44,971 nucleotides of DNA from Gemmatimonadota bacterium (lineage in GTDB: Bacteria; Gemmatimonadota; Gemmatimonadetes; Gemmatimonadales; GWC2-71-9): assembly GCA_022562295.1 (NCBI GenBank), contig JADFPO010000018.1:1-44971 (forward strand), written 5' to 3'. The notes under the pieces are model-generated. The model was given only the letters and a program-made list of their open reading frames with translations. It ran no database searches and was not told the DNA's origin. A program made the translations under genes and the position numbers. Shown in pieces: positions 1-8,178 of this stretch (positions are counted from its first letter, which is position 1; every line of letters begins with the position of its first letter).

Positions 1-999
1 GAGCCGGGCGGCTATTTTGACACCGACAACCTCATTTCCAACGAGACATCGTATCTCCACGTGATGGGCAAGATGAGGGAGATGGGGGTGAGTGGTGGCG
101 CATATCTCGGTGTCGGGCCGGATCAAAATTTCTCCTATGTGGCGCAGATCCGTCCCACCATCGCGTTCATGATCGACATCCGGCGCGACAACCTGCTGCA
201 ACACCTTCTCTTCAAGGCGTTGTTCGAGTTGTCCGACAACAGAGTGCACTACCTCGCTATGTTGTTCGGGCGGCCGGTGCCGGAAGACGCCGCCGCGTGG
301 GAATCCCGCAGCATCCGGGATCTGGTGGAATACATCGACGGCATTCCCTCCGAGGAGGCGAGCGTCGCGTCGTTTCGGAAGGCGATCGCGGCGCGGGTTG
401 CCGACTTTGGCTTCCCGCTGAGCGACACGGATCTGCGGACCATCAGGCGGTTCCACGACACGTTCATTCGCGCGGGCTTGGGGCTGCGCTTCAATTCGTT
501 CGACCGGGCGCCGCAGCCCTACTATCCTACCTTCCGGCAACTGCTCCTCGAGACGGACCTCACCGGCAAGTCCGCCAACTATCTCGCCCGTGAAGACGAC
601 TTCCGCTTTCTCAAGTCGATGCAGCAGCGCGATAGGATCGTGCCGGTTGTCGGCAGTCTCGCGGGGGATCATGCCGTGAGGGCGATCGGTGCTTACGTGG
701 AGGAGATGGGCGAGCGCGTATCGGCTTACTACACGTCGAACGTCGAGTTCTATGTGATGGGTGACGGGAGCTTCGATCGGTTTGCGGACAACATCGCGGC
801 GCTGCCACGAGCCAAGCCGAGCGTCATCATTCGGAGCTACTTCGGCGGCAGGTTTCGCACGCGGCTTCCACAGTCGGTTCCCGGCTACTACAGCGTTCAG
901 TTACTGCAGACTCTACAAAGCTTCGCCGAGGAACACGAGGCAGGAAGGTTCCGTAGCTATCTGGACGTTGTCACCAAGCACTCGCTAACGCTTCGGTGA
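1..999 (+). CDS. LIC_10091-family-like protein, 5' end cut by window edge
   Basis: The reading frame is open from base 1 (reading EPGGYFDTDNLISNE) and ends at the TGA at 997-999, so the true start lies upstream of the window. At least 332 residues are visible. The sequence has the look of the LIC_10091 family, a group of conserved proteins with a methyltransferase-like fold: a GGYFDTDNLISNE segment, then GGAYLGVGPDQNFSYVA and IRPTIAFMIDIRRDN, where the acidic IDIRR strand resembles a nucleotide-binding strand. No signal peptide can be judged because the N-terminus is missing. The GTG/ATG pair at 61-66 is internal to the conserved block and is not the start. The biochemical role of the family is not firmly known to me. 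The next gene is on the opposite strand. Confidence 0.6.
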   Translation, partial: EPGGYFDTDNLISNETSYLHVMGKMREMGVSGGAYLGVGPDQNFSYVAQIRPTIAFMIDIRRDNLLQHLLFKALFELSDNRVHYLAMLFGRPVPEDAAAWESRSIRDLVEYIDGIPSEEASVASFRKAIAARVADFGFPLSDTDLRTIRRFHDTFIRAGLGLRFNSFDRAPQPYYPTFRQLLLETDLTGKSANYLAREDDFRFLKSMQQRDRIVPVVGSLAGDHAVRAIGAYVEEMGERVSAYYTSNVEFYVMGDGSFDRFADNIAALPRAKPSVIIRSYFGGRFRTRLPQSVPGYYSVQLLQTLQSFAEEHEAGRFRSYLDVVTKHSLTLR

Positions 1000-1036
1000 G
1001 GTGGGCGGGCGACCGCAGCCGCCCGCCCAATCAGTA

Positions 1037-1378
1037 CTAGCGTCGTTTGGCCCGCTTTACAGCCTTCCTCGCCCGTGTGGCGGTCTTGCGCGCCTTCCGC
1101 TTAGCCTTGCCTATGGCCTTCTTGGCTCGTTTGGCCGCCTTCTTCATCTTCTTCGTTCCGCGCTTTACGGCCTTGCGTGCCCGCTTGGCCGCCTTCTTGG
1201 CCCGCTTCGCGGTCGTGGCCGCCTTCTTCTTGGCGCGACCGACGGCTCGCTTCGTGCGTTTCGCCGTTTTCGTCGCTTTCTTCTTGGCGCGTCCCGCGGC
1301 TTTCCGAGCGCGCTTTACCGTTTTCTTGACCTTGCGCGCTGCGCGTTTGACTGCCTTGCGTACTCGTTTGGTTGGCAT
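1037..1378 (-). CDS. Possible internal in-frame gene: histone H1-like basic protein
   Basis: From the in-frame ATG at 1378 (MPTKRVRKAVKRAARK) the frame encodes 113 residues that are almost entirely Lys, Arg, Ala, Val and Thr, ending at the stop at 1037. Such proteins (Hc1/HctB-like, H1-like) bind DNA nonspecifically and compact the nucleoid. The separate start is supported by GAGGA placed eight bases before the ATG, a better ribosome site than anything seen before the cupin start at 1738. In most genomes such a protein is a free-standing gene, which suggests that loss of the upstream cupin stop could have created the longer frame. Whether one or two polypeptides are produced cannot be decided from sequence. 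Confidence 0.45.
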   Translation of the reverse strand: MPTKRVRKAVKRAARKVKKTVKRARKAAGRAKKKATKTAKRTKRAVGRAKKKAATTAKRAKKAAKRARKAVKRGTKKMKKAAKRAKKAIGKAKRKARKTATRARKAVKRAKRR

Positions 1379-1738
1379 TGAGCGTTTCCTCGCTGGAGAA
1401 GGGCTAGAATCCACGGCGCTTGCCGATGGGGCCATACCTACTAACAACACAAGTCGTACGCTTCCCTTATTACTAACACCATGACTCGCACCGGCGGGCG
1501 CCGATACGACGTGTCCGACTCCGACTAGGCGGGTCTCGTCGCCCACCACGAATTCACCCTGACCTTCGACGACATAATAGAACTTGTCCTGGTCGCCGTG
1601 TGTGTGGACCCGCTGGGTTTGTCCGGGATCGAGGCAGTTCAAACCGAGCAGCAAGCCGCCACCCTCGAACACCGTCGACTTGAACAGCTTGTCTGGGTTG
1701 GATCCGGTGTGTGCGCGGTAGTGCGAAAAGTTGGCCAT
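1037..1738 (-). CDS. Cupin domain protein with Lys/Arg/Ala-rich histone H1-like C-terminal tail
   Basis: The 233-residue frame starts at ATG 1738 (MANFSHYRAH). The open frame extends upstream to 1825 but only through a low-complexity repeat, so I do not include that part. Residues 1 to about 105 form a small cupin barrel: FEGGGLLLGLNCLDPGQ, then the HTHGDQDKFYYVVEG metal-binding region and a late GASHGV histidine. After a short Ser/Pro linker the sequence turns into more than 110 residues of KKAxKxAKRA-type repeats like the C-terminal tail of histone H1 or HctB-like DNA-binding proteins. An internal ATG at 1378 has its own Shine-Dalgarno-like GAGGA eight bases upstream, so the basic tail may also be made separately. 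The cupin ligand or substrate cannot be predicted. The fusion is read directly from the frame; DNA binding is inferred from composition. Confidence 0.6.
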   Translation of the reverse strand: MANFSHYRAHTGSNPDKLFKSTVFEGGGLLLGLNCLDPGQTQRVHTHGDQDKFYYVVEGQGEFVVGDETRLVGVGHVVSAPAGASHGVSNKGSVRLVLLVGMAPSASAVDSSPSPARKRSMPTKRVRKAVKRAARKVKKTVKRARKAAGRAKKKATKTAKRTKRAVGRAKKKAATTAKRAKKAAKRARKAVKRGTKKMKKAAKRAKKAIGKAKRKARKTATRARKAVKRAKRR

Positions 1739-1761
1739 CGATCGCGTTCCGGGTGTTGGCA

Positions 1762-1853
1762 GTGAGTCGTGAGTAGTAAGTCGTGAGTTGTGACTCCAGC
1801 TGGGATCAGAGCAAGCCGAGATCAATTACCGACTCACGACTAACAACTCACTC
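1762..1853. repeat. Intergenic palindrome built from the word GTCGTGAG
   Basis: The left side carries GTGAGTCGTGAGT (1762-1774) and AGTCGTGAGTTG (1779-1790), two variants of the same word in tandem. The right side carries their complement: ACTCACGACT at 1832-1841 pairs perfectly with 1779-1788, and CAACTCAC at 1844-1851 pairs with 1783-1790. The element sits just upstream of the cupin gene start at 1738, in the gap before the Ycf46-like gene. It could form a hairpin with alternative registers. It is too short and simple for an insertion sequence. It resembles in design, not in sequence, the palindromes at 32964-33043 and 36488-36551. Confidence 0.55.
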
Positions 1854-1905
1854 CTCCTCAAACAATACGAGCCATACCACGGTTATGCTAGCCAAAGGGC
1901 GCCAG

Positions 1906-2583
1906 CTAATGCACGTTCACGAACCGTCCGCGTGCGGTCTCACGTAGCCGTGCGATGTCTTCGTGGCGGGAGGTTGAAAGCGGAACCGTGTGATCGAGCT
2001 CCTCGAGAATGATGTCGGTGTTGAGCGCCACCTTGGCATAGAGCGCGCGATAGAGCGAAGCCACGGTCGCCTGCTCGATTTCGGCGCCGCTAAAGCCGTC
2101 TGACGCGGTCACCAGGCGGTCCATATCGAATTCGCGTGGGCCGGGGAGCGCCAAGTCGAGGTGAACGGCGTGATGTGCGATGTCGTCCGGCAGTTTCAGT
2201 GAGTGGCCGGAGAGGACAATCGTCGCCGGCCTCCCGGAAAACGCCTGCGCCACCTCGCGGAACTGGCGAGTCACGGACGGTTTCGTCAGATGATTGCCAA
2301 GGTCCATCAAATGGAAGACGCCGTTGATCGTGAGATCCGCGAGATGTCGGAGAAGACCATCCGGCGCGGTGGTGCCGTGGATGGGATGGGATCCGGGTCG
2401 GCGCACGAGACCCTGGGTGATCGACCAACCAAACACCGGAAGATGCAACTCGGCCGCTACGGCGTCCACTAGGCTTACGACGCGATGCTCTTCCACCGTC
2501 TCGATGGCCACGACCGGATGGAACGACAGGATGAGGGTCTTGAGGTCGTGGATGGTGGAGGGTGAGGGAGAGAGGGAGGGCAT
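1906..2583 (-). CDS. Ycf46-like protein lacking the AAA+ ATPase core
   Basis: This encodes 225 residues from ATG 2583 (MPSLSPSPSTIHDLKTLILS). Residues 10 to about 145 match the N-terminal region of Ycf46-type AAA ATPases: HPVVAIETVEEHRVVSLV near the start, then a segment ending ATIVLSGHSLKLPDDI and LDLALPGPREFD. The sequence then passes directly to the C-terminal lid of the same family, SDGFSGAEIEQATVASLYRA, followed by TVPLSTSRHEDIARLRETA. The roughly 250-residue centre of a normal Ycf46 protein of about 500 residues, with Walker A, Walker B and sensor motifs, is absent, with no frameshift or stop at the junction. It should therefore not hydrolyse ATP. The start is uncertain: it lies in a low-complexity GA-rich run with no clear ribosome site. 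It may be a decaying gene or a stable regulatory remnant. Confidence 0.6.
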   Translation of the reverse strand: MPSLSPSPSTIHDLKTLILSFHPVVAIETVEEHRVVSLVDAVAAELHLPVFGWSITQGLVRRPGSHPIHGTTAPDGLLRHLADLTINGVFHLMDLGNHLTKPSVTRQFREVAQAFSGRPATIVLSGHSLKLPDDIAHHAVHLDLALPGPREFDMDRLVTASDGFSGAEIEQATVASLYRALYAKVALNTDIILEELDHTVPLSTSRHEDIARLRETARGRFVNVH

Positions 2584-2615
2584 TGGGAATGGTGATAAGT
2601 GAGATAGGGATAGGG
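2551..2615. repeat. Low-complexity G/A-rich word repeat
   Basis: The plus strand reads as a chain of GGTGAGGGAGAGAGGGAGGG-type words, followed by GATAGGGATAGGGA. No clear pyrimidine-rich right arm is present. It overlaps the likely 5' end of the Ycf46-like gene, where on the minus strand it encodes the Ser/Pro-rich start MPSLSPSPS. It is grouped here with the other word-repeat elements in the window because of its composition only. Confidence 0.4.
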
Positions 2616-2963
2616 ATGTATTGCCGACCGTCCTGTGCGCCGCCATTCAGCGGCCGCGCTCTCCCACCTACTGTGCCCTTCGGGCCCTTGTGTGCTCCAC
2701 CTGGGCCTGGAGCGGGGAATCCGCATGCTGCCACAGCACGACGAAATCGGCATGTACCCGACGGCTCAGTCGATCTCCCCCCAGCGCCTCGCGTGGAAGA
2801 ATACGGGAAGACATGGGGCAGGGCCAGAGAACCTCGAGGGCCTGCAAGTTACAGGCGCGCAGGGGTTTCCGCGGATTTGATCTTGATACTCGAACCGGAA
2901 GACCCATTATTGGAGGGCGTAGCAGTGGGCCGTCACGGCTCGATTCCCAAGGGAGGAGGTCCT
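2584..2963. other. 380-base divergent intergenic region, no convincing gene
   Basis: This stretch separates the minus-strand Ycf46-like gene from the plus-strand GGDEF gene. Reading frames cross it on both strands, including the upstream extension of the GGDEF frame, but their translations are Pro/Arg/Ala-rich with no family resemblance and no ribosome sites. I therefore read it as a promoter-containing gap. The last bases, GGGAGGAGGT at 2951-2960, are the ribosome-binding site of the GGDEF gene. I see no structured RNA. Confidence 0.5.
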
Positions 2964-4364
2964 ATGGGCACCATCGTGGTCCTTCTGGCGGGTTCCGCCG
3001 GAGGCATGGTGCTAGGTGCGCTGGGGTACGCCTGGGTCCGGAAACGGCGTATCCGCTCTGAAGTTCTGCCGGCGGACGTGCATCACGTCCTCGAACTGCT
3101 GCGTCGCGTTCACCGAGCGGCCGCCGCCTGCGTCGTGACGCAGACGGGCGATCCGGTGTGGTCAAAAGTCGAGCCAGGTCCGCCGTTTCAGGCCCTCGAA
3201 GACACTGCAGAATCCGCTCGCCAGGCGCTGCACGACAGTGGAGAGCACACCCAGCAACAGCCGAGCGGCATCGTGGCCCTTGGAGATGGGCGTTTGGGGA
3301 TCGCGGTGTTGTTCGCCACGGGCGATGTCGAAGAGCGGGTCGTCCGAAGCACTTTGGACGACCTGCACCGAATGCTCGCGGATTTCCAACTTGCGCGTCG
3401 GCGGGAAATTGGAGTGCTCGAGGCTGCGACGGGCACCCCGGAATGGCTCACCCCCGACACCGTAGAGGGGATTGGGAGTGAGTTGGTCGAAGCGCTGCGC
3501 GAGCTGACGGCGCGGCCCGTCGCGCTGGTGATACGTGACCCTACCGTAAATCAAGCCACGGTGGTAGCCGTGTCGGCCGGAGCGGACCGGCGGTTGTTGG
3601 GCTTGGCGGTCGACCCCGAGTCGGTTGTCGGCCGGGCAACGATCGGCGATCTCACGGCCGCCGGCGGGGGCGACGATTTGTTCGGCCCCACACGGCAGAG
3701 CCGCCGGGAGCGCGAGCATGAGGGAATCGCGTTTTCCCTCCGAGACGGTACGCGGACGGTGGGCGCGCTCGTCGTGTTCTGCGCGATCGACATGTTGAGC
3801 GCTGAGACGAGCGCCCAAGTGAAAGAACTCGTCGGCGATGCGGGCCCGCTGTTGGCTCGAGCCGTGGCCGTATATGCGGAGCGGTTCCGCGTGACGACGG
3901 ACGAGTTGACGGGCCAGCCCAACCGGCAAGGGCTGAAGGACGCGTTGCGAGATTACGTTGGTGGGGCGTGCTCGCTCGTGAGCGTTCAGATCGATAATTT
4001 CGGTGACCTCGATCCTCCCGCGGCCAATGCGGCACTGCAGCACGTAGCTCGTGTGTTCCGGAACATTCTCCGAGACTACGATGTTCCGGCCCGGGTCGAC
4101 AGCAACGAGTTTGCGCTCTTCTTGCCCGACACGCCGTCGGCTCGAGCCCGCGACGTGGCCGAGCGGATCCGCAGCGCGTTGAGCGAGTCGACCTTGGAGT
4201 GGGCGGGTGAGAAGCAGGTGATCACATGTTCGTTTGGGGTCGCGTCCGTACCTGAGTCGGCGGCGAGCACGGAGGCTCTCTCGGAGGCCGCGAGCACCAC
4301 GCTCACCGACGCGAAGAACCGCGGCGCCAATCAACTCCTGTTGGCGGAACCGCTTTCTAGTTGA
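2964..4364 (+). CDS. Membrane-anchored protein with GAF-like region and degenerate GGDEF domain
   Basis: The start is ATG 2964, set by a strong ribosome site (GGGAGGAGGT, 2951-2960), giving 466 residues. Residues 3-22 (IVVLLAGSAGGMVLGALGYA) form one membrane helix followed by positive VRKRR, so the rest should be cytoplasmic. A middle region of about 200 residues looks like one or two GAF-type sensory domains. The C-terminal 170 residues are a diguanylate cyclase fold, beginning TTDELTGQPNRQGLKDAL and ending in a CSFGVA strand. The signature GGDEF loop reads DSNEF (residues 379-383, bases 4098-4112), losing both glycines and the metal-binding acid, so cyclase activity is unlikely. It may bind GTP or c-di-GMP or act as a partner protein. 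A lipoprotein gene follows 85 bases downstream. Confidence 0.75.
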   Translation: MGTIVVLLAGSAGGMVLGALGYAWVRKRRIRSEVLPADVHHVLELLRRVHRAAAACVVTQTGDPVWSKVEPGPPFQALEDTAESARQALHDSGEHTQQQPSGIVALGDGRLGIAVLFATGDVEERVVRSTLDDLHRMLADFQLARRREIGVLEAATGTPEWLTPDTVEGIGSELVEALRELTARPVALVIRDPTVNQATVVAVSAGADRRLLGLAVDPESVVGRATIGDLTAAGGGDDLFGPTRQSRREREHEGIAFSLRDGTRTVGALVVFCAIDMLSAETSAQVKELVGDAGPLLARAVAVYAERFRVTTDELTGQPNRQGLKDALRDYVGGACSLVSVQIDNFGDLDPPAANAALQHVARVFRNILRDYDVPARVDSNEFALFLPDTPSARARDVAERIRSALSESTLEWAGEKQVITCSFGVASVPESAASTEALSEAASTTLTDAKNRGANQLLLAEPLSS

Positions 4365-4449
4365 CCCCCGCTCGTTGATCGCGCATCCTCCTCGAAGCTG
4401 CGCTCCCGTCACGGGTAGCGGCGTTACACCAAACACGTGATACTACCGT

Positions 4450-4935
4450 ATGCGAGATAACGCCAGGATGACGCAAATTGGCGTCACGATTTTGACTCTG
4501 CTTGTTGCAGCGGGCTGTTCCATCTTCAGTGTCGACAACAAAGATTACCAGTTGTCACTCGACGACAGTCGCAGTCGTTGGGAAGGCAGCGGGATCACCG
4601 ACTATACGATGCTGTTTCAACGACTGAGCAGCTGCATCATCTGCCAGCCAAACGATCTCATCGCGGTCAAACTGACCGTGCGCGGCGACACGATTCGGGA
4701 GGTGTTCGACATAGCGCAGGATCAGCTGTTCACTGACTTTACGCCCGGCATCTTCCTCACGGTCGATGAGCTATTCGACTTCATTCAAGACGCCATCGAT
4801 GTGGACGCCGCCGAGATTGACATCTCGTACGACAACACCTTGGGTTATCCCATCGATATTACCGTGGATATCAGTCGCAGGTTCTTCGGCGATGAGACGT
4901 CGTTTCAGGTGCGAGAGTTCACTGAGCTGAACTAA
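4450..4935 (+). CDS. DUF6174-type lipoprotein
   Basis: This is a 161-residue protein with a lipoprotein signal: a hydrophobic run ILTLLVAAG followed by Cys23, so it should be lipidated and anchored on the periplasmic face of a membrane. The mature part has the pattern of DUF6174 proteins: an opening ITDYTMLFQR, a Cys pair in SSCIICQP, a VKLTVRGDTI strand, TVDELFDFIQDAI, and a late ISYDNTLGYPIDITVD. The role of this family is not known to me. ATG 4450 and ATG 4468 are both possible starts and both leave the signal intact. A stand-alone transcript is plausible, since the neighbours are spaced 85 and 159 bases away. Confidence 0.7.
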   Translation: MRDNARMTQIGVTILTLLVAAGCSIFSVDNKDYQLSLDDSRSRWEGSGITDYTMLFQRLSSCIICQPNDLIAVKLTVRGDTIREVFDIAQDQLFTDFTPGIFLTVDELFDFIQDAIDVDAAEIDISYDNTLGYPIDITVDISRRFFGDETSFQVREFTELN

Positions 4936-5094
4936 CGTAGGCACGATCCCACCCGTTCGGTTCTTGCTCGAGTCTTCCCAACCCCCGGTACCGACAGGCT
5001 AACTTGTTTGATGATGCCTTGGCTAAGGCCGGGATACGTTCGTGTCCAGGAAGGCCAAGTTGACACCGGCATGCGTCCAGAGCGGGAAGCGAAG

Positions 5095-6735
5095 ATGAGT
5101 ACGCCCGAGACCGAACAAATAACCGGCGAACAATTGCTGCGCGATCCCAAGCGCAACAAAGGCACCGCATTTACCGAACGCGAGCGCGACGCGTTGGGCG
5201 TCCGAGGTCTGTTGCCGCCACGGGTTTTTTCACAGGAGGAACAACAGTATCGAATTCTCGAGAACCTCCGTAGAAAGAACACCAGTCTCGAGAAATACGT
5301 TTTTCTCACCGGTCTCCAGGACCGCAACGAAGCGGCGTTCTATCAAACAGTCATAACCAACATCGAAGAGATATTGCCGATCATCTACACGCCGACCGTC
5401 GGCGAGGCCTGTCAGGAGTTTGCCAGGATCTTTCGCCGGCCGCGCGGGATGTTCGTGTCGGCCGCCGACCGGGGACGGATCGCCACGCTGCTGAGGAATT
5501 GGCCACGGCCCCACGTGGCCGTCGTCGTCGTGACTGATGGGGAGCGCATTCTCGGCCTCGGTGATCTCGGCGCGAACGGAATGGGTATTCCGGTTGGGAA
5601 GCTGTCCCTCTACACCGCATGCGCGGGCATCCACCCGTCCGCGTGTCTTCCGGTGATGCTAGACGTCGGAACGGAGAACACCGCTCTCAGAAAGGACCCG
5701 CTGTACTTTGGCTTGGATCAGCCACGGTTGCGCGGTGCCGAGTATGAAGATCTCGTCGAGGAGTTTGTAACGGCGGTGAACGAGGTGTTCCCGGGCGCAC
5801 TGATTCAGTTCGAGGATTTTGCGACCCGCAATGCTGTGCGCTTGCTGGAGAAGTATCGCGACCGGATCTGCATGTTCAACGATGACATTCAGGGAACGGC
5901 CGCCGTGACGCTGGCCGGCCTGCTCTCGGCCGCGAGGATCACGGGACAGGCGTTGCGCGAGCAGAAAATCGTGTTTCTCGGGGCAGGGAGTGCGGCGACC
6001 GGAATCGCAAATCTCATCGTGGCAGCACTCGGGCAAGACGGCGTAGACGAGGCCACCGCGCGCGCGCGCTGCTGGTTCGTCGATTCGAAGGGACTTGTGG
6101 TAAAGTCGCGCGACGATCTAGCGGAGCACAAGCGTCCCTATGCGCATGATCACGAGTTTCTGCCGGATCTGCAGACGACCGTCGCCGAGTTGCGTCCGAC
6201 CACGCTGGTCGGCGTGTCGGGTCAGCCGGGGACTTTTACGCAGCCGGTGTTGAGGATGATGGCCGAGGCCAATGAGCGGCCCATCGTGTTTGCGCTGTCG
6301 AATCCCACCTCCAAGTCGGAGTGTACCGCGGAACAGGCGTACCGGTGGACGGACGGGCGGGCCGTGTTTGCGAGCGGGAGCCCATTCGATCCCGTCGAGC
6401 TGGACGGCCGGAGGCATGTGCCAGGCCAGGGAAACAACGCCTATGTCTTTCCCGGTATCGGGCTCGGTGTCGTCGTCGCCGGAGCGCGGCATGTTACGCG
6501 TGAGATGTTTTTGGCGGCGGCACGCGTACTGGAGGGCGAGGTCACGCAAACATCACTGGACGAAGGATCGGTCTACCCGCCTTTCAACCGCATCCGCGAC
6601 GTGTCGGCTGCGATCGCGGCCGAAGTGGTCCGGGTGGCGTGTGCTGGGGGTCTTGCGACGAAACAGGTGCCCGACGACGTGCTCGGCCATGTTCGGGCGC
6701 AGATGTACGACGCGAACTATGAGAGCTACGTCTAG
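5095..6735 (+). CDS. maeA: NAD-dependent malic enzyme
   Basis: This enzyme oxidatively decarboxylates malate to pyruvate, generating NADH and linking the TCA cycle to pyruvate. From ATG 5095 (MSTPETEQ) it has 546 residues, close to the long MaeA/SfcA form. The catalytic tyrosine region YTPTVGEAC, the lysine in PVGKLSLYTACAG, and the metal-binding stretch EDFATRNAV followed by FNDDIQGTAAV are all present. The nucleotide fold shows FLGAGSAATGIANL. The open frame runs on upstream to 5008, but that part is not conserved in type, and GGGAAGCGAAG before 5095 fits a ribosome site. It stands alone between a lipoprotein gene and a minus-strand peptidase gene. The NAD rather than NADP preference is inferred from the family length class. 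Confidence 0.9.
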   Translation: MSTPETEQITGEQLLRDPKRNKGTAFTERERDALGVRGLLPPRVFSQEEQQYRILENLRRKNTSLEKYVFLTGLQDRNEAAFYQTVITNIEEILPIIYTPTVGEACQEFARIFRRPRGMFVSAADRGRIATLLRNWPRPHVAVVVVTDGERILGLGDLGANGMGIPVGKLSLYTACAGIHPSACLPVMLDVGTENTALRKDPLYFGLDQPRLRGAEYEDLVEEFVTAVNEVFPGALIQFEDFATRNAVRLLEKYRDRICMFNDDIQGTAAVTLAGLLSAARITGQALREQKIVFLGAGSAATGIANLIVAALGQDGVDEATARARCWFVDSKGLVVKSRDDLAEHKRPYAHDHEFLPDLQTTVAELRPTTLVGVSGQPGTFTQPVLRMMAEANERPIVFALSNPTSKSECTAEQAYRWTDGRAVFASGSPFDPVELDGRRHVPGQGNNAYVFPGIGLGVVVAGARHVTREMFLAAARVLEGEVTQTSLDEGSVYPPFNRIRDVSAAIAAEVVRVACAGGLATKQVPDDVLGHVRAQMYDANYESYV

Positions 6736-6793
6736 GCCGTAGCCCTGGACGGCTGCCGGCGCAAAAGGGGCGCCAGCAGCCGCTGCCGCTTCA

Positions 6794-8077
6794 TCAGGCA
6801 GAGACCGTACCGAATGGATCCTCAAGCGACGGGCTTTGCGGCGTCATTAACTCAGCGCCGTCCTCCGTGATGACCATGTCGTCTTCGAGACGCACGCCAA
6901 ATTCCCCCGGTAGGTAAATCCCGGGCTCGTCGCTGAACGTCATTCCGGGAGCGAGCGGCAGCGTGTTCCCCCGCACGAGATAGGGCCATTCGTGGCCGTC
7001 CATGCCCATCCCGTGACCGACGCGGTGGGTGAAATACGTGTAGTCGGGTCCATAACCCGCGTCCACGATGACTCTTCGCGCGGCCGCATCGACGGCCTGG
7101 CACTCGACGCCAGGCCGCGCTGCACGGAGTGCCGCGGTTTGCGCTTCCAATTCGATCTCGAAGACCCGTTTCATCTTGTCGCTAGGCCGCCCGAGTACGA
7201 ACGTGCGGCTGATGTCCGACCGGTATCCCTCCACGCCGCACCCGCCGTCGATCAGCAGGATGGAGCCCTCGCGGATCACCTGTGGAGTGACCGAGCCGTG
7301 AGGCAGCGCGGAGAACTCCCCGACTTGCACACCAGCGCCACCCGCAAACCCCAGGCGTTGGTGGGCAGTCGAGACCAGGTTTCGGAAGTCGTTCTGGGTC
7401 ATGCCCTCGTCGAGAGCGTGGTATGCGGCCTCGTACGCCTTCAGGGTGACCGTCGAGGCGAGACGCATCAACTCCAGCTCGTGCGCATCCTTGACGGTGC
7501 GGCATCCGGCCGTCACCGGCGTCGCGCTGGCAAGTGTGAGGGCCGGTGCCGCCGTGCCGACGCGGTCGCTGAATGCGAAACGCACGGTTTCCTCGATGCC
7601 GAGCCGCCCGGCGCTGAGCCCCCGAGCTCGCAGTCCCCCGGCGACTAGCCGGTACGGACTCTCGTGCTCTTCCCACGCGAGCACCTCGGTGGAGTCGAGC
7701 GGCCCTGACGCGAGCTGCTCCCGAGTCCGTTCCTCTTCGAACGCCGGAGTCACTACGAAAGGTTGCGCGCTGACGGGAAGGATGACCGCAAAGAGCCGCT
7801 CGCTCAGTCCCCAACGCACGCCCGTGAAGTACTCCAACGACGTTCCGCCGGTCAGCATCATGCCGCTCAGGGAATTCGCTCTCATCAGGCGGCGCGCTTT
7901 TTCGATGCGGCCCCGCCGCTCATCGGCGGAGATGGGTGTCGCCAGTTCGCTCATGGACTCGAGGTTGGCTATCGAATCCGCCAGGTTGTCGTCTGCGGTC
8001 GCCGCCCGTCCGCTGGTGCAGGCCGTGCCGGCGGCAGCAAGGGATGAGGTCGCTAGGAACTCGCGGCGTGATAGCAT
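6794..8077 (-). CDS. Tat-exported M24 family metallopeptidase (Xaa-Pro peptidase type)
   Basis: From ATG 8077 the 427-residue protein begins MLSRREFLATSSLAAAGTAC, a twin-arginine signal (SRREFL) with a possible lipobox at the Cys. It should be exported folded. The M24 'pita-bread' metal ligands are visible in order: two Asp in DGGCGVEGYRSDISRTF, His in HRVGHGMGMDGHE, Glu in FSDEPGIYLPG and Glu in VRLEDDMVIT. The N-terminal half is a creatinase-like domain. Such enzymes remove the N-terminal residue preceding proline; dipeptidase (PepQ-like) activity cannot be excluded. The frame continues upstream to 8173, but the Tat motif fixes the start. A small membrane protein gene lies upstream in the same direction. 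Confidence 0.85.
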   Translation of the reverse strand: MLSRREFLATSSLAAAGTACTSGRAATADDNLADSIANLESMSELATPISADERRGRIEKARRLMRANSLSGMMLTGGTSLEYFTGVRWGLSERLFAVILPVSAQPFVVTPAFEEERTREQLASGPLDSTEVLAWEEHESPYRLVAGGLRARGLSAGRLGIEETVRFAFSDRVGTAAPALTLASATPVTAGCRTVKDAHELELMRLASTVTLKAYEAAYHALDEGMTQNDFRNLVSTAHQRLGFAGGAGVQVGEFSALPHGSVTPQVIREGSILLIDGGCGVEGYRSDISRTFVLGRPSDKMKRVFEIELEAQTAALRAARPGVECQAVDAAARRVIVDAGYGPDYTYFTHRVGHGMGMDGHEWPYLVRGNTLPLAPGMTFSDEPGIYLPGEFGVRLEDDMVITEDGAELMTPQSPSLEDPFGTVSA

Positions 8078-8178
8078 GATCGACTCCGTGGTTTGGATGT
8101 GTCTGATCCGAGTGGAAAATATGGTGCCGTTGGCAAGTGCCGTGCGAGATGGGAGCTTTGCCCCGCCCGGCAAACGGT

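Noticed and set aside
1001-1484. Hydrophobic-looking plus-strand frames (RFTAFLARVAVL repeats) opposite the H1-like tail
   Set aside because: The pattern is the complement of Lys/Arg/Ala codon repeats, so the apparent membrane protein is an artefact.
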